From Phoronis australis (taxonomy: Eukaryota; Phoronida; Phoronidae): 58,001 nt of DNA. The DNA is taken from contig NMRA01000006.1 in the NCBI GenBank assembly GCA_002633005.1, positions 816,356 through 874,356 on the forward strand. The letters run 5' to 3'. Position numbers and translations under genes: made by a program. This document shows, in pieces, positions 25,683-58,001 of the stretch (its first letter is position 1; each line of letters begins with the position of its first letter). The notes beneath the pieces were generated by a model. That model did no database searches. It saw only the letters and a program-made list of their open reading frames with translations, and was not told the origin of the DNA.

Positions 25683-26289
25683 CTAATCGCTTGTAGAGTG
25701 TGCTTTTCGTACACTACTAAGCCATCTTAAGACACGATCATTCCGCTCGCCAGTAGAAGTTGCCGGAGGGGTTCCTCCTGCATTGCTACCAGCGAGTGAC
25801 GAATTACTTCGCCTAGAAGAAATACTACATATAGACCGAGAGTCAAAATTAGTGTCCAACGTGCTTATGCTTTCAAAGAACACACTGTCTCTGCTACGAA
25901 GGTCTTGACAAAATCGAGGTTCCAGAAGCGATGAATTGTCCAGTCCCATTTCATTAAAGAAACGTTCCAAGTCGGTATTTGCTCTTGATAACTTTGAGGC
26001 GATTTCCGAGAAGTCACCACTGTTACGAGCATAACGATGACTGAGATCTGAACGGGATCTTTGCAGCGTACACACGGATCGTGGTCGACGTCGCAATACA
26101 GGACTGGTACTTTGTACACTATCCGGAATCTTGAGGGTCATGTGCTGTCCTCTCTCTGGCACTCGTAGTTTTACTGGTGACGACAAGTCGCGTTGTCTCC
26201 TTAAAATTCGTGGAGACGGACTTTTTGAGCGACAAGAAGGCGATGGCTTCTGCATGGCAGCTAAAATGTCAATGTTCGTTTTAAAGGGT
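25683..26289 (-). CDS. FAM110: FAM110-family protein, 3' coding exon
   Basis: The minus-strand exon has an in-frame ATG at 26255, but a strong acceptor (TTTTCTTTTTAG) at 26291-26290 leaves an open frame before that ATG (PFKTNIDILAAM). So this is probably the last exon of a longer gene. The 190 residues from the ATG carry three FAM110 C-terminal motifs: SRSDLSHRY (67-75), DLERFFNEMGLD (95-106) and ERNDRVLRWLSSVRKA (170-185), followed by the stop. Ser/Arg-rich stretches lie between them. Vertebrate FAM110 proteins are centrosome- and spindle-pole-associated, about 270-370 residues, and usually encoded by one exon. The FAM110 N-terminal block was not found upstream. It is convergent with the HSF-like gene. 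Confidence 0.8.
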
Positions 26290-28143
26290 CTAAAAAGAAA
26301 ATTCCTTCAAGCAACACCTGCAGTCATAACAATTCTGCTTTGTTCTTCCATCAGGTGTGGTATGTGCGTAGAGACAAGTGAATTATTGCGTGAAGTTTCC
26401 TCAGCGAATTAAACCTGAAAATCATGAAATGAGACAATTCATCAAAGCTGATACTTCCTTGTCAGGACCAATTTCATACATTGTATGTCCCATAATATGA
26501 TTCCTTTGCCTCGATTTTCAAGTTCGGCCGGTGATTGTGCAGACTCGTGCCCGTCTTATTGACAAACCTGAAACTCTCCTCGGGGAATTTTCTATGACTT
26601 AGACCCCGTTTTTACGAGATAAACACGCATGAATAACTACAAGGGTAGTCTTATCTGCCTACTTTTAGGATTACATTCCTTCAATCATATTTTCAACTAC
26701 TACCAATGAAACTATGTATTTTCATCCTTGATAACCATAGGAACATATATTGTGTACACAAAATCAGGTTATTTGCATAGTCTCGTGACCGTCGTTTTGT
26801 GATTTTCAAAGAGATCACGGTAACTTCAATGAACGTAAAATTCTAAATAGCACCAAATATGTAAATTTGGTTTTCTTTTTTATGTTAGTTACGTAAGTGT
26901 TGTTAGGATTTTTCTTTTATGCCCTTTAACTCCGAAATCTTGGCTGTCGATCATAAATGTAGAAAACGCCCACGAAAAGATTTTGAAGCAAATGGAATGC
27001 ATGGATAGAGATAGTAAAATTTCACACGTGGACGTTACTGCAGTCTCCGTAAAAATAGTGACTGTTTTTAAGCAAAACAAGACCACGTTACGCAAATGTC
27101 CTGTCATTATGATGTGCATTCATATAACATACTTCTTTGGCCCCTAAGGATTTTAATAACTATATCACTCCATGGGATGTATATACACTATCATTCAATG
27201 GGACATTAGAAGAAATGGAGTACTGTAACGAAGTTGGTAGAAACCTAAATTGAATGACATTAGTGGTGAATCTGACTTAATGAGATACATGTACACATTA
27301 CCGTGCATAAGTGCTTCCATTAATAAACATTGAACACAAAGTGCATTGCGTTTACTTTATGGCGCAATGATTGGCGTTAGTCACACCCGGCCATACTGTA
27401 CCCGATTACGAATATGAATAAACTAAGTAGGACAAACGTATCTGCCACAATGGATCGGCGAAGATCCCATCAAAAATTACTTTGAAATATTCTTGATAAT
27501 TTTCTTTAAAAATAGCTTATGCCATCGATAAGTCAAGGTTGTAATCTTCGGTACTAAAATCACCGGTGGAAACCATGAGAACAATTAATGGTTAAATCTC
27601 GAAATTAAATCAACCGTTCGTGAAAATTGTTTAGTGTCTGCAAAAGGGCTTGTGGTAAAACAAAATTACTTTCGTTGGGAAGGTGATGCCTGGAGATAAA
27701 TTCAGTTTGGCTGGTTCACCATCACAGGGAAAAGATAATACGATTTCAAGTAGCTACAATGCGCCCTTGGTTTGAATATTGACGGAGACATATAAGTATT
27801 CACATAAAGAACACATAGCAAAATAACATGAGGCAGTTTCAAACAATTTCACTGAAAACTGTATTCACTGGTATGTCCGTCTGTCATATTTATTGTGAAC
27901 ATTGAATATTTCAAGAACAATACTATCGGTAGGTGTGAAATTTCAATCCCGGAGGATTTCAGTCCCTGAACTACCCGAGTTGGCGATAGCGGAGCACCCA
28001 GTGAACTTGGCGACGAGGCGAAATTGCAACCCAGTAATAGATTCATCTTTCAACGAGACTGATAAATTATCAATTTCAATCTAAACTCTTCAGATCGTCG
28101 TTCCATGAAATACAATTCTCATTGATACATATTTTCCAAGAAA

Positions 28144-28359
28144 TTTAAAGAGGCATGGAACACCAAAGCTGATCAAAAAATCTTTTAAACAATTCCTGAC
28201 GAAAGTACTGTCTCGCAACGTCTAGCACAGAGTAATTCACTTCCCCTTTGAGGAAAATTCTAGAAGAAAATCACAAAATTCATGATTTTTGAAATACGCG
28301 CGAAGGAAAAACTGTGGTTACCACAAACTTTCTAATCTCCCTCCCTCTTATGATAAATG
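28144..28359 (+). repeat. Dispersed repeat, copy A (inverted match at 40284)
   Basis: About 216 bp with AAATCACAAAATTCATGATT, TTTTTGAAATACGC, GTTACCACAAA and CTTATGATAAA. The reverse complement of 40284-40500 carries the same blocks in the same order and spacing. Confidence 0.8.
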
Positions 28360-28617
28360 CGCGCATGCGCTTTACTGTCAGTCACAATTTCCATGTAAAA
28401 GAAATGTGCTACGTCTATGTCTTGCCATACCAAATAAGAGACCTGCTTTGCCTCGTGGGAGAAAAATTAACGAAGAGGCGAGCAACTGACTAATATTTTT
28501 TTGAAATTTGAAACTAAAAGAAAGTGATGTTAACAGAAATTAAAAATATTTACGAACAAGCCCTAAAAATTCCTGGTGAGCAGGTTGAATTCTGTTTCAG
28601 TGACATAGACCCACTTT

Positions 28618-28758
28618 CATGGGCGGCGCATCACTGAAAAAAGTGGGGGGCTATAGCCCCCAGACATCCTGTGGTGCACCGCTCATGGACCTTGACGGCG
28701 CAGCACTTAAAGAAGTGGGGCTATAAACCACCTGCCCCCCTATGGTGCGCCGCCCATG
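28618..28758. mobile_element. Small inverted-repeat element (MITE-like), internally duplicated
   Basis: Perfect 13-bp terminal inverted repeats CATGGGCGGCGCA (28618-28630) and TGCGCCGCCCATG (28746-28758). The inside has two related sub-units about 72 bp apart (GCATCACTGAAAAAAGTGGGG and GCAGCACTTAAAGAAGTGGG). The first sub-unit also ends in a degraded copy of the terminus (GTGCACCGCTCATGG). No clear TSD. Confidence 0.75.
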
Positions 28759-31398
28759 ACTTCCAATATTACAATTTAGTTTATTCATTGCGTTCCAGGC
28801 CTCTTGCAAGTATTGTTTGTATAGGGCGGCAGCTAACAAATTTCCAAGATCAAACAGCTGCAATGCGGAGACTTGTGAAGACCAATAAGAACCGAGTTTT
28901 TAATAGACTTTCGCGTCCTCAAGGAACTACATTCCTAAGTTTCTTTCCATTAATTCAATTTCCTTAGTCAGCGAACATTGAACGTATTACTGTAACACTC
29001 ATGCTGTATGATCCAAAAACGATTTCTATGGAAAAATGACACCTGCACACGAATCAGGTAAGAGGTATGTCGACCCAGTTCAGGCTACAGCACCAGTGCC
29101 GTATTGATTTGGAGACATGTTTATTGTCTGCTCGTTATAGATTTTATCTTGTTAGGGACTAGCCCCATGTGTACGATGGAAGTAATGGTGATTTAAAGCC
29201 TACGTAATGTCAGCTCTTAATTAGTGCCTAAACTACGACCGTATTCGTTGTTATTGTATAACACCCGAGGCGTCAAGGACGGACTAAAAGCGGAAACATA
29301 ATTGGAATGGAAATTAAAACAAAATTAAAACAGTTAAATTAAAACTCCCTTGTCCACTCCCCTCTCCGCTTCATTTGACCCTTACAACATAAAGCAGGCC
29401 TAACGATGCACACATTATTCTACTAAGATAACTGACACTAGTGTGTAGTTATGTATATCCAAAGTGTTCCGTTATATGACGATTCACCGTGATCATTGCA
29501 AGCAAAGTGTAACAAAGTGAATGAGGTGGAATTTAGCCTGCAATTGATAGTGTAATTCAAGTTACGTTAGTTAGAGGCGGGCAGGATGACATCGGCGTTA
29601 TTCACAATAAAAACTGAAACATTAGTTTCTCGCATTAATACCAATCTTATTTTTGAACACGAAACACATTAAAACGACGAAAGTCAATGAAACCCAAATA
29701 TATAGTTGACAATGCTGAAGCTAATCCACGTATGAAACATTCGTTTTTGTGGTGGTTGCTTAGCGACACAGTTCCCCTAAGAATTGATTCGAAATTAGAT
29801 TTTGCATTATATCGCCGCCTAAATATGTTGCGGCGAAGACCAATTTTAGGTTTGAGCAGGATTGCGAGAAATATGCCCTTCAATGAATTTCTGAAACTTT
29901 CATGAACACCAAAGACAATGACAATGTTTCTGGTGAAATACCGATAACGAAGTAATCAAATATCAAATCAAACTGTTGTAAATCACATATACTTAATCGT
30001 CATTACCAGTTGAAAAATTTTATACCGGTGTGGGCACTTACCCCCTCTACACCGAGCGTCTTGCCTTCGTTCTGCATATCAGTTGCTGTAACTTTTGCAG
30101 TAGCTGAACTGAGTTCGTAGTCCTAATAACTCTTTACCGCATATAACAAACTTCAATTATTCATTAAACTAGTGATGAAAGTCGTGCACACAAGCCTTAA
30201 GAGCAATTACTGTGCAAGCTAACGCGTTGTTAAAATATCATCTTACCATTCAGAAACCCATAATGTATAACTGTAGTTGTCGATCTGTTGGAGGTGTGAG
30301 TCACACCCAGGCGGCTCTACAGGAACCTATCGGAGAATACTCGTGTTGATTCCTTGTTTTGACTGTTGTAATCTTCACCCGTGATAATGGCTAAGAAGCA
30401 CAATAGACATGCAGTCGGTCGATAGCGGATGTGTAGACAGAATTAGATCAGCTAGCAGAAAATCGATGTTCGTTCTGACATGTGTGTATTTATCTAATTT
30501 AAAAGAATGACGTAGTAGTCAGATTTGTTCATCTTCAGCGGAGAAATGAACTCCATGCCGAGTTATATGAAGTCTAGTTTTATCGATTCTCGCAATTAAC
30601 ACAACAGAGGGCCACAGCCCGTAACAGAATAGTGACAGTTTTGCACTTGTCTTCCAATTTTTCTTACTAAAGGTACTCCAAGTTCTCGTTTTGCCCCAGT
30701 TTGGAACATTAGCAACTCAAGAATCCCAATATTTTGTTTAAGTTAAGAACATACCGTAAATTACGGTTAGTTACTGTAATTACTTTACATTTTACAATAG
30801 GTCGGTTGAAGTTCACAAAAGCTTTTGTCTCATTCACAGCTCTAGCAGAGGTGTTCAGAACTGCAATTAAAAGTTCTTTGTTTGGCAATATTTTCATCAT
30901 TTTGAAAAAATCTGATACCAGACTAAAAGGCTGTCATTTATCAATAAGTTTTGTCATAACTGGTCTGCATTAAAATAATCTTGTAAACTATAGAAAGGGT
31001 GTACTAAATGGAACAAATACAACTGTCCTTAAACAAATCGGACAATCGCTTTTTTCAGAAAACTTATTCAGTTCCACCAATGGGAATCAGCAATAGTTGT
31101 CAAAATAAGCTACACAATAAGGTCGCCCTCAAAGCCGAGAAACAACTAAAATAAAACACTGAAAGGGCACTCCAACATGCAAATGCGACAACATTCATGT
31201 TCAGGGCCACCGGGTCGTATGCTTTGGAGCGGGGGTCAACGGACGTTTTTCACTTACAGTTCCGAGAGTGATTCGTCCCCGCAACAGTTTTTTATTAAAG
31301 TGCTCTAAAGCTTTGACAGTGATGTTTGTTTTTTGTTGAAATATCATCGTAACATTTGACAAAGGCCCATTCCGCCACCAGTGACTGGCACACAACTA

Positions 31399-31445
31399 CA
31401 GGCCCGTAGCCAGCATTGCGCTGGGGGTGGTTCGAATTTCTAGTG
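31399..31445 (+). mobile_element. DNA-transposon-like terminus
   Basis: CAGGCCCGTAGCCAGCATTG followed by a G-rich run resembles ends of invertebrate hAT-type elements. The partner end was not found. Confidence 0.35.
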
Positions 31446-31944
31446 CGGTGGATCTTTGATATTTTGCAAAAGTCGAGACTGTAGAGTTTTCAGTTAGGCC
31501 CTTAATTGACGCAGCTTAACTAGGGGGGAGGGAAATCTATATACACTACGACGATTCTCACCTCTATGTTCCCAAGATCAGACAGAGTTCGTAATACCAG
31601 AAATGAGGATTCCCTGACGGTTGCTCACACAGAACGGGACCCAAATTCGATGACGTAGCGATAAGTAGTGTCAAGGTTACTGGTCAGATAATAAATACCA
31701 ACAAAGAAATCATCTTTATATACAGTACATGTACATATAATGTGGTCCAGAAAGAGAATGTTCCCGCGTCACCCCCTGCCAAACTTTCAAACCGGGCGTG
31801 CTTAAATGAGTGATTACACTTCATTACACACTCAGACAGAAATATTTAGTAGGAGCATGATCGACTTGAATATTTTGATCTGGTTGTATTTTACGTGTTA
31901 CTTAACTTGCTTACATCGCTGGAAATGGGAACAAGTAGTATTCC

Positions 31945-32087
31945 AAAGGTTCACTACTCTGAAGGTTCACTACTGAAAGGTTCACTACTTTGAAGGATCA
32001 CTACTTTGAAGGTTCACTACTCTGAAGGTTCACTACTCTGAAGGTTCACTACTCTGAAGGTTCACTACTCTCAAGGTTCACTATTCC
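31945..32087 (+). repeat. 17-bp minisatellite upstream of RSPH10B
   Basis: About eight direct copies of a unit close to GAAGGTTCACTACTCT, some with deletions or substitutions, end about 210 bp before the RSPH10B ATG. They lie where a proximal promoter or 5' UTR would be. Confidence 0.9.
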
Positions 32088-32238
32088 GAGCTTGTTTATC
32101 GGCTAAAATTAGCCCCGGAGGACTGGAGGCCACCTCCGGTCCGTAGTCTGTGACAACTGGGACCGCCGTGCGGGGGCTCTCAACTTACATCTGGTTAACA
32201 ATATTAACCCAAAGAGGACGCTGGCTCACGTATCAGTA

Positions 32239-32299
32239 GCCAATAGCATGTGCGGTTTTTGTGTGCTGCGAACTTGCACAACACGGCTTCCAATCAGCC

Positions 32300-32307
<8 letters not shown>
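32239..32307 (+). promoter_or_regulatory. CCAAT boxes and partial RFX X-box at the RSPH10B start
   Basis: CCAAT occurs at 32240-32244 and 32290-32294, 50 bp apart. TCAGCC-AT-GGCAAC at 32294-32307 overlaps the ATG. Its right half (GGCAAC) matches the RFX half-site RGYAAC exactly; the left half matches GTNRCC at four of six positions. RFX and NF-Y control of ciliary genes is known; use of these sites is inferred. Confidence 0.35.
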
Positions 32308-57475
<25,168 letters not shown>

Positions 57476-57599
57476 GTACTTCTCTACTTTTGTTCTAGTT
57501 TTCATGTACCTGAGGTGCATCTTAAGTTAATGATTTCCTTAACAGCCATTGGATGTTTTATCATGTTTTGCTGAAAACAATTTGAAATTATAATTATAA

Positions 57600-57790
57600 G
57601 TGACATTGCTTTGCTATAATAACACATGCTGCAACAAGTGACATTGCTTTGCTATAATAACACATGCTGCAACAAGTGACATTGCTTTGCTATAATAACA
57701 CATGCTGCAACAAGTGACATTGCTTTGCTATAATAACACATGCTGCAACAAGTGACATTGCTTTGCTATAATAACACATGCTGCAGCAAG
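57600..57790 (+). repeat. 38-bp minisatellite, five copies
   Basis: Units start at 57601, 57639, 57677, 57715 and 57753 and contain TGACATTGCTTTGCTATAAT and AACACATGCTGCAACAAG. They are almost identical. Not CRISPR: there are no spacers between units. Confidence 0.95.
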
Positions 57791-57820
57791 AACCCACAGT
57801 TACACGACCCCTCTTTAAAT

Positions 57821-57930
57821 CAATAATGGTCTGATATAGCGTGCCCGAATTTTGAGAACTAGTTTTCTCCACTAAATAACGGGCATCAAACTGGTTCTCA
57901 AAATACGGGCACATTATATCAGACTATTGC
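57821..57930. mobile_element. Fold-back MITE with 8-bp TSD
   Basis: About 41-bp inverted arms (left begins AATGGTCTGATATAGCGTGC; right ends in its near complement) with a short loop of about 20 bases. CTTTAAAT flanks both sides (57813-57820 and 57931-57938). The arms differ at only a few positions, so the copy is fairly young. Confidence 0.85.
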
Positions 57931-58001
57931 CTTTAAATGAATGGGCCAGGTTTTAATCTGAACTCGATATACACTCTCAGCAAATATGACTTTATTAATT
58001 T

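Larger units (their letters stand above)
26292..32238. other. Interval between the FAM110 exon and RSPH10B
   Basis: About 6 kb with no gene that can be supported. It should contain the missing 5' part of the FAM110 gene and the distal RSPH10B promoter. Two short frames (27902-28084 plus, 29687-29905 plus) have coding-like composition but no recognised motif. Repeats are listed separately. Confidence 0.5.

Noticed and set aside
27902-28084. 60-codon plus-strand frame with coding-like composition
   Set aside because: No recognised motif; an equally coding-like frame exists on the opposite strand, so neither can be supported.
29687-29905. 72-codon plus-strand frame
   Set aside because: Mirrored by a similar minus-strand frame; no motif and no splice context.
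57600-57790. CRISPR-like array
   Set aside because: Units are directly adjacent with no variable spacers, and the DNA is from a eukaryote.

Overview
This is a window of animal nuclear DNA. Its genes are split by GT-AG introns, introns and intergenic DNA are AT-rich, and there are many short non-autonomous DNA transposons, tRNA-like repeats, minisatellites and assembly Ns. The gene families (SERBP1/HABP4, ZNF367, an HSF-domain protein, FAM110, RSPH10B with motile cilia) and the style of the repeats fit an invertebrate, most likely a deuterostome such as a hemichordate, echinoderm or cephalochordate. The species is an inference; the families are read directly from the exons.

Layout. (1) 900-13330, minus strand: most of a SERBP1/HABP4 ribosome-associated mRNA-binding protein gene. 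Its last exon(s) lie off the left edge. Its introns hold a minisatellite with a suspicious duplication at a single N, a 531-bp transposon with 6-bp target-site duplications, and a 106-base N gap. (2) 13331-13904: a 574-bp head-to-head interval with E2F-like motifs, probably a shared promoter. (3) 13905-16962, plus: complete four-exon ZNF367 zinc-finger gene with a poly(A) signal. (4) 16963-22790: gene-poor DNA with repeat copies and transposon ends. (5) 23156-23878 (possibly to 24325), plus: a divergent heat-shock-factor-type DNA-binding protein. (6) 25683-26289, minus: the 3' coding exon of a FAM110-family gene. (7) 26290-32299: mostly repeats and no confident gene; a 17-bp minisatellite, CCAAT boxes and a partial RFX X-box lie close to the next start codon. 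(8) 32300 to beyond 57475, plus: 17 in-phase exons of RSPH10B, a MORN-repeat radial-spoke head protein. The gene runs off the right edge. Its introns carry tRNA-like SINE pieces, a second copy of the 6-bp-TSD element, a hAT-like MITE, an antisense LINE fragment and a fold-back MITE.

The genes do not form a pathway. SERBP1 and ZNF367 share an intergenic promoter region and are both growth-related by family; RSPH10B is a ciliary structural gene. No operon, CRISPR array or clearly new biological system was found. The observations most worth a second look are: a six-copy 50-bp tandem repeat that duplicates the 3' end of RSPH10B exon 4 together with its 5' splice site; a duplicated 72-nt SERBP1 exon; the divergent HSF-like gene; and a CpG-rich transposon family with exact 6-bp TSDs in two copies. 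Splice junctions were placed by GT-AG rule, phase continuity and family knowledge; no transcript data were available.
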